Assembly: GCF_900107585.1 (NCBI RefSeq)
Contig: NZ_FNQM01000001.1
Location: 496,001-560,000, forward strand
Direction: 5' to 3'
Length of the DNA: 64,000 bases
DNA from: Rubrimonas cliftonensis
GTDB lineage: Bacteria > Pseudomonadota > Alphaproteobacteria > Rhodobacterales > Rhodobacteraceae
A program made the translations under genes and the position numbers. The notes under the pieces are model-generated. The model did no database searches and had not been told where the DNA came from. It saw only the letters and a program-made list of their open reading frames with translations. This document shows positions 7,973 to 17,376 of this stretch, in pieces. Positions within the stretch are counted from its first letter, which is position 1. Each line of letters starts with the position of its first letter.

Positions 7973-8790
7973 TGCTCGACGACTTCCTCGTGCGCGCCAT
8001 GCTGGCCGGGGTCGGGGCGGCGCTGGCCGCCGCGCCGCTCGGCTGCTTCGTCGTCTGGCGGCGCATGGCCTATTTCGGCGACGCCACCGCCCACGCCGCC
8101 GTGCTGGGCGTGACGCTCGCGCTGGCGACCGAGGCGCCGCTCTTCGCCGGAGTGCTCGCGGCGGCGCTGGCGATGGCGGCGCTGATCTCCGTCGCCTCGG
8201 GCCGCGCCTTCGCCGCCGACACGCTGCTCGGCGTGGCCGCGCATTCGGCGCTGGCGGCGGGGCTGGTGGCGGCGGCGTTCCTGCCCGGCGTGCGGCTCGA
8301 CCTAATGGGCTATCTGTTCGGCGACATCCTAGCGGTCTCGCGCGCCGATCTGGCGCTCATCTGGCTCGGCGCCGCCGGGATCTGGGGGCTCATGGCGTGG
8401 CGCTGGCGCGCGCTGCTGACCGCGACGCTGAGCGAGGATCTCGCGGTCGCCGAGGGGATCGACCCGCGCCTCGAACGTCTCGCGCTGATGCTGGCGCTGG
8501 CGCTGCTGGTGGCGCTGGCGCTGAAGGTGGTCGGCGCGCTGCTGATAACGGCGCTGCTGATCATCCCCGCCGCCGCCGCGCGCGGACTGGCGCGCACGCC
8601 CGAGGCGATGGCGGGCTTCGCGGCGCTGTTCGGCGCCGCGGCGAGCCTCGCCGGCCTCCGGCTCTCATGGACGCAGGACACTCCCGCAGGCCCGTCCATC
8701 GTGCTCGCGGCGGCGGGCGTGTTCCTCGCGGTCACGCTGGTCGGTGCGGTCGCGCGGGCGTGGCGAGACGGCGCGCGCGCGAAGCCGTGA
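7972..8790 (+). CDS. znuB: Zinc ABC importer, permease subunit
   Basis: The 272-residue protein is an ABC-3 family permease with about eight hydrophobic segments. Family motifs include CFVVWRRMAYFGDATAHAAVLGV near the N-terminus and the cytoplasmic coupling helix around EGIDPRLERLALML. It forms the membrane channel for ZnuA-delivered zinc, driven by ZnuC. Its ATG overlaps the znuC stop, and it is the last gene of the zur-znuCB unit; the next gene starts 98 bp later with its own strong ribosome site. Confidence 0.95.
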   Translation: MLDDFLVRAMLAGVGAALAAAPLGCFVVWRRMAYFGDATAHAAVLGVTLALATEAPLFAGVLAAALAMAALISVASGRAFAADTLLGVAAHSALAAGLVAAAFLPGVRLDLMGYLFGDILAVSRADLALIWLGAAGIWGLMAWRWRALLTATLSEDLAVAEGIDPRLERLALMLALALLVALALKVVGALLITALLIIPAAAARGLARTPEAMAGFAALFGAAASLAGLRLSWTQDTPAGPSIVLAAAGVFLAVTLVGAVARAWRDGARAKP

Positions 8791-8888
8791 ACCGCGAGGC
8801 GGTTCATCCGAGGGTTGCGGCAAAGCGCCGGGCGCCATCCCACGGCGAGACGGCGCAGGTTTGCACGGCAAACGCATCAGGAGGTAGC

Positions 8889-9434
8889 ATGTACAACTGG
8901 AGCTTGGCCGCGCTCGCCGCGGCGGCGCTCGCCGTCGCGCCGATGGCGGCGGACGCGCACGGCCCCTCGCGCCAGAAGGTCACCGAGACGGTCGCCGTCG
9001 CAGCGGCGCCCGACGCCGTTTGGGCGCGCATCGGGAACTTCCAGGACATGAGCTGGCACCCCGCCGTCGCCCAGACCACCGGCGAGGGCGGCAACGCAAT
9101 CGACGCCACCCGCGAACTGCGGCTCGGCGACCCGCAGGGCCCGACCATCGACGAGGTGCTCTACAAGTACGACGCCGCCAAGCGCACCTACTCCTACCGC
9201 ATCGAGCAGGTCGAGCTGACGACGCTGCCGGTCAGCAACTACTCCGCGCACCTCACCGTGAAGGACGGGCCGAACGGCGGCTCGGTCATCGAGTGGCGCG
9301 GCGCGTTCTACCGCGGCTTCCCCAACAACGATCCGCCGCCCGAGCTGAGCGACGAGGCGGTCGTGAACGCCGTCACCTCCGTGTATCGGCTGGGGCTCGA
9401 CGCGCTCCAGGCCGAGTTCGGCGCGGCCAACTGA
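8889..9434 (+). CDS. Exported SRPBCC (START-like) protein, MxaD-like
   Basis: The 181-residue product has a signal peptide (MYNWSLAALAAAALAV to about residue 23) and an SRPBCC/START-like domain typical of MxaD-type proteins of PQQ-alcohol dehydrogenase systems (VTETVAVAAAPDAVWARIGNF, then WHPAV). Such proteins bind hydrophobic or redox ligands in the periplasm. No PQQ dehydrogenase or cytochrome gene is nearby, so its partner is unknown. A strong AGGAGG lies 5 nt before the ATG. Its stop codon overlaps the start of the following beta-propeller gene, so the two are probably co-translated. Confidence 0.8.
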   Translation: MYNWSLAALAAAALAVAPMAADAHGPSRQKVTETVAVAAAPDAVWARIGNFQDMSWHPAVAQTTGEGGNAIDATRELRLGDPQGPTIDEVLYKYDAAKRTYSYRIEQVELTTLPVSNYSAHLTVKDGPNGGSVIEWRGAFYRGFPNNDPPPELSDEAVVNAVTSVYRLGLDALQAEFGAAN

Positions 9435-10360
9435 CCCGGGCGGTCGCCGCAGCGCTCTGCGTGCTCGCCGCCGCCGCCGCGCAGGCCGGCGGCGGCGTCG
9501 CCTACATCACGAACCAGGGCGACGACTCGCTTTCCGTCGTCGATCTGGCGACCGGCGTGGAGACCGGCGTCCTGTCGATACCGGGCCGCCCCGCCGGCGT
9601 CGCAGTGGCGCCGGATGGGCGCGTCTGGGTCACGAGCCCCGAGACCGGCGCGCTGACCGTCCTTGACCCCGCTACGGGCGAGACCCGCGCCCTTGCGCTC
9701 GGCGGCGGCCCGCTCGGGCTCGCGGTCAACCCCGTGACCGGCGCGGTCTACGCCGCCGACTGGCACGGCGACCGGCTTTTCGTGATCGAGGGCGACCGGC
9801 TGGCGCGCGAGGCGGCGACGGGCGACAGCCCCTCCGGCGTCGCGGTGACGCCCGACGGCGCGACGATCCTCACCGCGGACCGCGACGACGACCAGATCTC
9901 CGTCTTCGACGCGCGGACCCTGGAGCGCCGCGCCGTGATCCCGGTCGGCGAGCGTCCCTTCGGCGTCTCGATCGACGCGGCGGGCGCCGTCGCCTATGTC
10001 GCGAATGTCGGCTCCAACGACGTCAGCGTGGTGGACATCGCCGCCGGCGCGGTGGTCGCGACCGTGCCGGTCGGCGAACGACCCTATGCGGTGGCGCTGG
10101 CCTCCGGGCGCGGTTTCGTCACCAATTCCTACGGAGACAGCGTCACCGTCTTCGATATCGAAACGCTGGCGCCACTGGCCGCCATCGACGTGGGCGAGTA
10201 CCCCGAGGGCGTCGGCGCCAGCCGGGACGGCGCCCGCGTCTATGTGGCGAACTGGATGACCGACACGCTGAGCGTCATCGACGCGGAGAGTCTGGAGGTG
10301 ATCGCGGAGATCGATGTCGGCTCGGGCCCCCGCGCCTTCGGCGACTTCATCGCCGACTGA
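9431..10360 (+). CDS. YVTN/YncE-family periplasmic beta-propeller protein
   Basis: About 309 residues: a short signal peptide (TRAVAAALCVLAAAAAQA), then roughly seven blades, each with the repeat SVVD/TVFD...VGERPFGVS/AYVAN, as in PQQ-catabolism-associated beta-propellers. No ATG, GTG or TTG in frame gives a complete signal peptide. The CTG at 9431 does, and forms CTGA with the stop of the upstream gene. The alternative GTG at 9461 leaves only nine residues before the mature protein. The function is unknown; coupling with the MxaD-like protein suggests a role in a periplasmic electron-transfer or cofactor system. Confidence 0.75.
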   Translation: MTRAVAAALCVLAAAAAQAGGGVAYITNQGDDSLSVVDLATGVETGVLSIPGRPAGVAVAPDGRVWVTSPETGALTVLDPATGETRALALGGGPLGLAVNPVTGAVYAADWHGDRLFVIEGDRLAREAATGDSPSGVAVTPDGATILTADRDDDQISVFDARTLERRAVIPVGERPFGVSIDAAGAVAYVANVGSNDVSVVDIAAGAVVATVPVGERPYAVALASGRGFVTNSYGDSVTVFDIETLAPLAAIDVGEYPEGVGASRDGARVYVANWMTDTLSVIDAESLEVIAEIDVGSGPRAFGDFIAD

Positions 10361-10370
10361 GCGGCCTACC

Positions 10371-10394
10371 GGGCGGTCGACTGGGCGGTCGACT
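10371..10394 (+). repeat. Tandem 12-bp duplication after the beta-propeller gene
   Basis: GGGCGGTCGACT occurs twice head to tail (10371-10382, 10383-10394), with a third degenerate copy overlapping the stop codon region (GACTGAGCGG). It probably arose by slippage and extends the intergenic region before mreB. Confidence 0.7.
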
Positions 10395-10508
10395 GAGCCG
10401 AAACGCGGCGACGCCACGGCGCGTTAACCAAAAAATCAGCGAACTGCGCCAGCACTGCTTGCGCGGGCGCCCCCGCCGCCTTCCCGTGGACGGCGAGCGG
10501 CGCTATAG

Positions 10509-11600
<1,092 letters not shown>

Positions 11601-11632
11601 CCGCAACGCGGGCCTGACTGGAGCCGAAGGAC

Positions 11633-12640
11633 TTGGCGAGACTGCGCGAAGACGCCGGCACTGAGATGGCGCGCGGACTGCGCCGGATAGGTCTTGCGCT
11701 TCTCGCCGTCGTCGCGCTCGCCCTGTTCGCGCTGTGGCGGGTGGACAATCCGCGCGTCGAGCGCCTGCGGATGGCGCTGGCGGACGCGCTGCTGCCGTCG
11801 ATGGCGGCCGTGTCGCAGCCGGTGGCCCGATTCGGTTCGCTCGTCACTGACTGGGAGCGGTTCTCCGACGTCTACGACCAGAATCGCGAACTGCGGCGCG
11901 AGATCGAGCGCCTGCGCGCATGGCGCGACGCGGCGCGCAACCTCGAACTCGAGAACGCTCAACTGCGCGCGCTGAACAACGTGCGGCTGGCGCCACGCAT
12001 GGGCTTCGCCACCGGCGAGGTGATCGCCGACGACGCCGGGCCGTTCGGCCACAGCGTTCTGGTCAACATCGGCGCGCGCGACGGCGTGAGCGACGGCTCC
12101 GCCGCGGTGGACGGCTCCGGTCTCGTCGGCCGCGTCGTCGGCGTCGGCGACGACTTCAGCCGCATCCTGCTCCTGACGGATTTCGACAGCCGCGTGCCGG
12201 TGAAGATCCTGCCCACCGGCCGCCGCGCGGTGCTGTCCGGCGACGCCTCGGCCGCGCCCCGGCTGAGCTTCCTCGCCGCGACGGACGGCGTGGAGGTGGG
12301 CCAGCGCATCGTGACCTCCGGCGACGGCGGCGTGTTCCCGCCGGATCTGCCGGTCGGCGTCGTCGCCGCGCTGGGTTCGCGCGCGGCGCGCGCGCAACTC
12401 GCCGTCGACCACGAGAAGCTCGAATTCGTGCGGGTGCTGCGCTGGCGCCGACCGAGCGCCGCCGAAGGCCCCGTCGAGCTGATCCTTCCGCCGGAGGAGA
12501 CCTCGGCGGCGTCGGCCCCGACAGCGGCCCCGCATGGCACCCCAGATGCGCCCAGCAACGCCGCGCCCCACCATGCGCCCCCGAGTGCGCCACCCAGTGC
12601 GCCCCACAATGCGTCGACCGGCGCGCAGGCGCGGCCATGA
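11633..12640 (+). CDS. mreC: Rod-shape-determining protein MreC
   Basis: The 335-residue product has one N-terminal membrane helix (about residues 18-36), a coiled coil (RELRREIERLRAWRDAARNLELENAQLRAL) and the periplasmic beta domain (TGEVIADDAGPFGHSVLVNIG...GLVGRVVGVGDDFSRILLLTD). It ends in a disordered Pro/Ala/His-rich tail encoded by degenerate short repeats. It links MreB to PBP2 and RodA. I chose the TTG at 11633 because it gives the usual cytoplasmic leader; the in-frame ATG at 11666 is an alternative, and neither has a well-spaced ribosome site. The stop overlaps mreD (ATGA). Confidence 0.94.
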   Translation: MARLREDAGTEMARGLRRIGLALLAVVALALFALWRVDNPRVERLRMALADALLPSMAAVSQPVARFGSLVTDWERFSDVYDQNRELRREIERLRAWRDAARNLELENAQLRALNNVRLAPRMGFATGEVIADDAGPFGHSVLVNIGARDGVSDGSAAVDGSGLVGRVVGVGDDFSRILLLTDFDSRVPVKILPTGRRAVLSGDASAAPRLSFLAATDGVEVGQRIVTSGDGGVFPPDLPVGVVAALGSRAARAQLAVDHEKLEFVRVLRWRRPSAAEGPVELILPPEETSAASAPTAAPHGTPDAPSNAAPHHAPPSAPPSAPHNASTGAQARP

Positions 12641-13230
12641 AGGCCGAGAAGCGCGGCGCAGGTGCGCGGCGGGAGGCGCGGCAGGGCGCGGCGCATGCCG
12701 GGGGCGGGCCGGTCGTCGAGGCGGCGTCGCTGGGCGCGCTGCTGCTGTTCGGGGCGCTGGCGATCGCGGCCAGCCTGGCGCCGATGCCCGTGCGGTTCGC
12801 GCCGGACCTGCTGTTCTGCGTGCTGGCCGTCTGGGCCGTGCGCCGACCGAACTCGACGCCGGCGCTCGCCGTCTTCGCGCTCGGGCTCGCCCGCGACCTG
12901 CTGAGCGGGGCCCCGGCTGGCGCCGGGGCGCTCGGCCTGCTCATCGCCGTGGAGGGCCTGCGCGTCGCCCGACCGCCGCGCGCCGGCGAGGGACTGCGCG
13001 GCTGGCTGCCAGTCTGGGGCGTCGTCGGCGCCTGGGCCGCGGCGCCGGCCGTCGTCCCCTGGGCGCTGCTGACCGTCACCTTCGCGCCGGCGCCGGCCTT
13101 CGCCGACATCGCGCTGCGCTACGCCGCCACCGTCGTCGCCTTTCCCCTCGCCGCCGTCGCCCTGGCCTGGGCGGCGCCGGTCGAGAATTCCTCCCCCGAC
13201 GCCCGGGCCCTGATCGGAGGCGGCGCATGA
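12637..13230 (+). CDS. mreD: Rod-shape-determining protein MreD
   Basis: A 197-residue inner-membrane protein with about five hydrophobic segments after a charged N-terminal stretch of about 25 residues. It has the typical PDLLFCVLAVWAVRRP and GLARDLLSGAPAGAGALGLL motifs of MreD. It belongs to the elongasome with MreC, PBP2 and RodA. It overlaps mreC by 4 bp (ATGA) and the following mrdA by 4 bp, indicating translational coupling through the whole run. Confidence 0.92.
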   Translation: MKAEKRGAGARREARQGAAHAGGGPVVEAASLGALLLFGALAIAASLAPMPVRFAPDLLFCVLAVWAVRRPNSTPALAVFALGLARDLLSGAPAGAGALGLLIAVEGLRVARPPRAGEGLRGWLPVWGVVGAWAAAPAVVPWALLTVTFAPAPAFADIALRYAATVVAFPLAAVALAWAAPVENSSPDARALIGGGA

Positions 13231-15209
13231 TGCGGCTTTTCTCCCGCAGCCCGGCCCGCCCTTCGGCGCCGCGCAAGCGCGCCAGGCAGGACGGGCCGTC
13301 CGTCTCCCGCCGCGTCTTCGCCCTGCTGGGGCTTCAGGCGCTCGCCGCCGGCGCGCTCGCCCTGCGTCTGCGCCAGCTGCAGATCGAGGAGGGCGAGCTG
13401 TACCGGACGATGGCGGAAGAGAACCGCATCAATATCCGGCTGCTGCCGCCGGCGCGCGGCGAGATCTTCGACCGCGCCGGCCGCCCGCTCGCCGTGAACC
13501 GCCAGAACCTGCGCGTCGTGATGGTGCGCGAGCAGGCCGGCGACGTGGAGGCCGCGCTCGACCGCCTCGACCGCGTCACGCCGATTCCCGAGGCGGACCG
13601 CCGCCACGCCCTGCGCGAGTTCTCCCAGAAGGCCCCCTTCGTCCCCGTCACCGTGGCCGAGCACCTCGACTGGGAGCGCTTCGCAACGATCAACGCCAAT
13701 GCGCCCGCGCTGCCGGGCGTCATTCCCGAAGTCGGACTGACGCGCTGGTATCCCGAAGGCGAGGTGTTCTCCCATGTGCTCGGCCATGTCGGCCGTGTCT
13801 CCGAGAAGGACCGGGAGGCCGAGCCGGACGCCACCCTGCTCAGCATCCCCGACTTCCAGATCGGCAAGAACGGCGTGGAGAAGGTCGAGGAGGGCCGCCT
13901 GCGCGGCGTCGCAGGCGCCCGCCGCATCGAGGTCAACGCCGGCGGCCGCGTGATCCGCGAGATCGACCGGGAGGACGCCGCCAGCGGCGACGACCTGCGC
14001 CTCAGCCTCGACCGCGACCTGCAGCGCTACGCGATGGCGCGCATGGCCGACGAGAGCGCATCGACCGTGGTCATGGACATCGCCACCGGCGACATCCTCT
14101 GCATGGCCTCCGCCCCCGGCTTCGACCCCAACAAGTTCGTCGTCGGCATCGGCCACGCGGACTGGAACGCGCTGCTGGCCGACGACCACCGTCCACTCGC
14201 CAACAAGAGCGTGTCAGGCCAGTATCCGCCCGGCTCCACGTTCAAGATGGTGGTCGAACTCGCCGCGCTCGAAGCCGGCGTCGCCACGCCGGGCGAGAAG
14301 GTGTTCTGCAACGGCGGCTACCAGCTCGGCGACCGCCGCTTCCACTGCTGGCGCCGCGGCGGCCACGGCATGATGGACGCGCACGACGCCCTCACCCAGT
14401 CCTGCGACGTGTATTACTACGAGATGGCGCGGCGCGTGGGCGTCGACGCGATCTCGGCGATGGCGCGGCGGCTGGGCTTCGGCGAGCGGCCGGAGCTCGA
14501 GCAGACCGGATTGGCGGCGGGCCTGACCCCGACCCGCGCCTGGAAGCGCGAGGTCCATGCGGAAGGGTGGCAGCTAGGCGACACGCTCAATATCGGGATC
14601 GGCCAGGGCTACATGCTGGCCACGCCCCTGCAGCTTGCGACCATGACGGCGCGGATCGCCTCGGGCCGCGCGGTGTCGCCCCGGCTGATCATCGCCGAGG
14701 GCGTCGACGCGCGGCCGACCGCCGAAGCGCCGCCGCTCGGGATCAGCGCCGCCAATCTCGCCCTCGTGCGCGAGGGGATGGACAGCGTCGTGAACAGCCG
14801 CCGCGGCACGGCGCTCAAGTCCCGCATTTACGACGAGGCGGGCCGCATGGCCGGCAAGACCGGCACAAGCCAGGTGCGCCGCATCACCATGGCCGAGCGC
14901 GCGCGTGGCGTGATCCGCAACGACCAGCTGCCGTGGAACCGGCGCGACCACGCCCTCTTCGTCGCCTACGCGCCGGTCTCGGCGCCGCGCTACGCCGTGT
15001 CCGTGATCGTCGAGCACGGCGGCGGCGGCTCGGCTGCGGCGGCCCCGATCGCGCGCGACGTCATGCTGCGCGCGCTCTACGGCGCGGAGCCGCCGCTCGC
15101 CGCCTACCCCCCCGCCGAGCGCGAGATGATCGAGCGGCAGCGAACGCCGGTCCCCGCCGCCGAGCCCACGCCGCCAGCTGTCGAGACCGGCCCCCGGCGG
15201 CGCGCATGA
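13227..15209 (+). CDS. mrdA: Penicillin-binding protein 2, peptidoglycan transpeptidase
   Basis: The 660-residue class B PBP has an N-terminal membrane anchor (about residues 28-46), the dimerisation (pedestal) domain starting at PPARGEIFDRAGRPLAVN, and a transpeptidase domain. The three active-site motifs are visible: SxxK as STFK with Ser337, SxN-type SCD, and KTGT in GKTGTSQ. It cross-links side-wall peptidoglycan during elongation, paired with RodA next door. The C-terminus carries a Pro-rich tail. The start is the first of two adjacent ATGs and overlaps the mreD stop; the end overlaps the rodA start. Confidence 0.97.
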   Translation: MMRLFSRSPARPSAPRKRARQDGPSVSRRVFALLGLQALAAGALALRLRQLQIEEGELYRTMAEENRINIRLLPPARGEIFDRAGRPLAVNRQNLRVVMVREQAGDVEAALDRLDRVTPIPEADRRHALREFSQKAPFVPVTVAEHLDWERFATINANAPALPGVIPEVGLTRWYPEGEVFSHVLGHVGRVSEKDREAEPDATLLSIPDFQIGKNGVEKVEEGRLRGVAGARRIEVNAGGRVIREIDREDAASGDDLRLSLDRDLQRYAMARMADESASTVVMDIATGDILCMASAPGFDPNKFVVGIGHADWNALLADDHRPLANKSVSGQYPPGSTFKMVVELAALEAGVATPGEKVFCNGGYQLGDRRFHCWRRGGHGMMDAHDALTQSCDVYYYEMARRVGVDAISAMARRLGFGERPELEQTGLAAGLTPTRAWKREVHAEGWQLGDTLNIGIGQGYMLATPLQLATMTARIASGRAVSPRLIIAEGVDARPTAEAPPLGISAANLALVREGMDSVVNSRRGTALKSRIYDEAGRMAGKTGTSQVRRITMAERARGVIRNDQLPWNRRDHALFVAYAPVSAPRYAVSVIVEHGGGGSAAAAPIARDVMLRALYGAEPPLAAYPPAEREMIERQRTPVPAAEPTPPAVETGPRRRA

Positions 15210-16345
15210 TCGTCGCCGGCGCCACCCGTCCGCTCGGCCTCGCCGGCAAGCTGCTGCGCCTGAACTGGCCGCTGCTGCTGCTGACGGCGTCGAGCGCCAG
15301 CCTCGGCTTCCTGATGCTCTACTCGGTCGCCGGCGGCGATCTGGAGCCCTGGGCCGGGAGGCAGATGACGCGCTTCGGTGTCGGCTTCGCCGGCATGATG
15401 GTCGTCGCGCTGATCGACATCCGGTTCTGGCGGGCCATGGCGCCGCTCGCCTACGCCTTCGGCCTCGCGCTGCTCGCGGCGGTGGAGCTGATCGGCGTCG
15501 TCGGCATGGGCGCCCAGCGATGGATCGATCTCGGCCCCATCCAGCTTCAGCCATCCGAGATCATGAAGGTCGCGCTGGTGATGGCGCTGGCGGCCTACTA
15601 CGCTTGGCTGCCGCCAGAGCGGGTGTCGCGGCCGCTCTGGCTGCTGCCGCCCATCATGCTGACGCTGGCGCCGGTGGCGTTGACGCTGATGCAGCCCGAT
15701 CTCGGCACCGCGCTGCTGCTGCTGGCGGGCGGGGCCGTCATGATCTTCCTCGCGGGTGCGCACTGGCTCTACTTCGCCGTCGGGACCGCTGGCGCCGTCT
15801 CGCTGGTCTGGCTCGTGCTGTCGTCCCGCGGAACGCCCTGGCAGCTTCTGAAGGACTACCAGTTCCGCCGCATCGAGACCTTCCTTGACCCGTCCACCGA
15901 CCCGCTCGGCGCCGGCTACCACATCACCCAGAGCAAGATCGCCCTCGGCTCCGGCGGCTTCTCCGGCCGCGGCTTCATGCAGGGAACCCAGAGCCGGCTG
16001 AACTTCCTTCCCGAGAAGCACACCGACTTCATCTTCACCGCTCTGGCGGAGGAGTTCGGCTTCGTCGGCGCCGCCGGCCTTCTCTCGCTCTATGTGCTGA
16101 TCCTGGTCTTCTGCGGGCTGTCGGCGATCACCAACCGCGACCGCTTCGGCGCCCTCGTGACCGCCGGCGTCGGCGCCGTGTTCTTCACTTACTTCTTCGT
16201 GAACATGGCGATGGTGATGGGGCTGGCGCCGGTCGTCGGCGTGCCGCTGCCGCTGGTTTCCTATGGCGGATCGGCGATGCTCGTGATCCTCTTCGCGCTG
16301 GGCCTCGCGCAGAGCGCCCACATCCACCGCCCCGCCGCCGTCTGA
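15206..16345 (+). CDS. rodA: Rod-shape SEDS glycosyltransferase RodA
   Basis: The 379-residue polytopic membrane protein (about ten helices) belongs to the SEDS family. It has QPSEIMKVALVMALAAYY, the QPDLGTALLLLAGG motif with the functional Asp, GFMQGTQSRLNFLPEKHTDFIFT and the C-terminal GVPLPLVSYGGSAML. It polymerises lipid II glycan strands for lateral wall growth with PBP2. It is the last gene of the rod operon, overlapping mrdA by ATGA; the next gene follows after 42 bp and is metabolically unrelated. Confidence 0.97.
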   Translation: MIVAGATRPLGLAGKLLRLNWPLLLLTASSASLGFLMLYSVAGGDLEPWAGRQMTRFGVGFAGMMVVALIDIRFWRAMAPLAYAFGLALLAAVELIGVVGMGAQRWIDLGPIQLQPSEIMKVALVMALAAYYAWLPPERVSRPLWLLPPIMLTLAPVALTLMQPDLGTALLLLAGGAVMIFLAGAHWLYFAVGTAGAVSLVWLVLSSRGTPWQLLKDYQFRRIETFLDPSTDPLGAGYHITQSKIALGSGGFSGRGFMQGTQSRLNFLPEKHTDFIFTALAEEFGFVGAAGLLSLYVLILVFCGLSAITNRDRFGALVTAGVGAVFFTYFFVNMAMVMGLAPVVGVPLPLVSYGGSAMLVILFALGLAQSAHIHRPAAV

Positions 16346-16387
16346 GGCGCGCAACCACACGCCGCCCAGGCCAGCACCGGAGCCGCC

Positions 16388-17347
16388 ATGCCCGCCGCAA
16401 CCCAGTCGCCCGTCGTCCTGCTCGCCGTGGAGGAGGACGACAGCGCCGCATGGGCGGCCGAACTGGAGGCCGCGGCCGCGGAGCAGGGCCTCGACATGCG
16501 GCTTGTCCGACCCGGCGAGGCGGCGCCCGAGGCGGTGGAGCACATGGTGTTCGCCGGCTCCGGCCCGGTGCGCGACTTCACGCCCTATGTCGGCCTGCGC
16601 GCGATCCATTCGATCTGGGCCGGCGTCGAGAAGGTGCTCGCCATCCCCACCCTGCCCGCCGATGTGCCGCTCTGCCGCATGGTCGAGCCGGGGCTGCGCT
16701 GGGGCATGACCGAGTATGTCGTCGGCCATGTGCTGCGCCGCCATCTCGGTGTCGACGGCTTCCTCGCCGGGCCCGAGGCGCGCTGGGCCGAGCCCGTCCC
16801 GCCGCTCGCGCGCGACCGGCGCGTGGGCGTGCTCGGCCTCGGCGAGTTGGGGGCCGACGCCGCCCGCGCGCTCTCGGCGCTCAATTTCGACGTCGCCGGC
16901 TGGAGCCGCAGCCCCCGGTCGATCCCCGGCGTCGCGTGCCATTGCGGCGAGGACGGCCTCGCGGCCCTGCTCTCCCGCAGCGAGATCCTCGTCTGCCTGC
17001 TGCCCGCCACGCCGCTGACCGAGAACCTGCTGAACGCCGGGCGGCTGGCGCTGCTCCCCCGGGGCGCGGCGATCGTGAACGCGGGGCGTGGCGAGCTGAT
17101 CGATGATTCGGCGCTGCTGGCCGCGCTCGACGCCGGCCGCGTCGGCCATGCGACGCTCGACGTGTTCCGCATCGAGCCGCTGCCCACGGATCACCCATAC
17201 CGCGCTCACCCGCGCGTCACCGTGACGCCCCATGTCGCCTCGGCGACGCGGCCGGCGACGGCCGCTCCCGAAATCGTTTCGCAGATAGTACGGTTTCAGG
17301 CCGGAGAGCCGCTGCGGCACGTTGTGGACCGCCGGCTGGGCTACTAA
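16388..17347 (+). CDS. ghrA: 2-hydroxyacid dehydrogenase, glyoxylate/hydroxypyruvate reductase A type
   Basis: The 319-residue protein has the D-isomer 2-hydroxyacid dehydrogenase Rossmann domain: VGVLGLGELGADAARAL for NAD(P) binding, the substrate Arg in NAGRGELIDDSALL, and the catalytic pair Glu (FRIEPLP) and His (VTPHVAS). The N-terminal GVEKVLAIPTLPADVPLCRMVEPGL and the EYVVGHVLR motif are GhrA-like. It is expected to reduce glyoxylate or hydroxypyruvate in the cytosol. It follows rodA by 42 bp and may be read through from that operon; the substrate is inferred from family only. Confidence 0.85.
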   Translation: MPAATQSPVVLLAVEEDDSAAWAAELEAAAAEQGLDMRLVRPGEAAPEAVEHMVFAGSGPVRDFTPYVGLRAIHSIWAGVEKVLAIPTLPADVPLCRMVEPGLRWGMTEYVVGHVLRRHLGVDGFLAGPEARWAEPVPPLARDRRVGVLGLGELGADAARALSALNFDVAGWSRSPRSIPGVACHCGEDGLAALLSRSEILVCLLPATPLTENLLNAGRLALLPRGAAIVNAGRGELIDDSALLAALDAGRVGHATLDVFRIEPLPTDHPYRAHPRVTVTPHVASATRPATAAPEIVSQIVRFQAGEPLRHVVDRRLGY

Positions 17348-17376
17348 TTTCCGGCGTACAGGGTGGGAGCGCGAGT

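Noticed and set aside
12537-12625. Repeats around ATGCGCCCC as a mobile or satellite element
   Set aside because: They encode the disordered Pro/Ala/His tail of MreC and are degenerate; simple coding slippage explains them.
12534-15209. Very long plus-strand frame covering mreD and mrdA (891 codons)
   Set aside because: The part before 13227 is an out-of-frame read of mreC/mreD. PBP2 homology begins at 13227, which overlaps the mreD stop.
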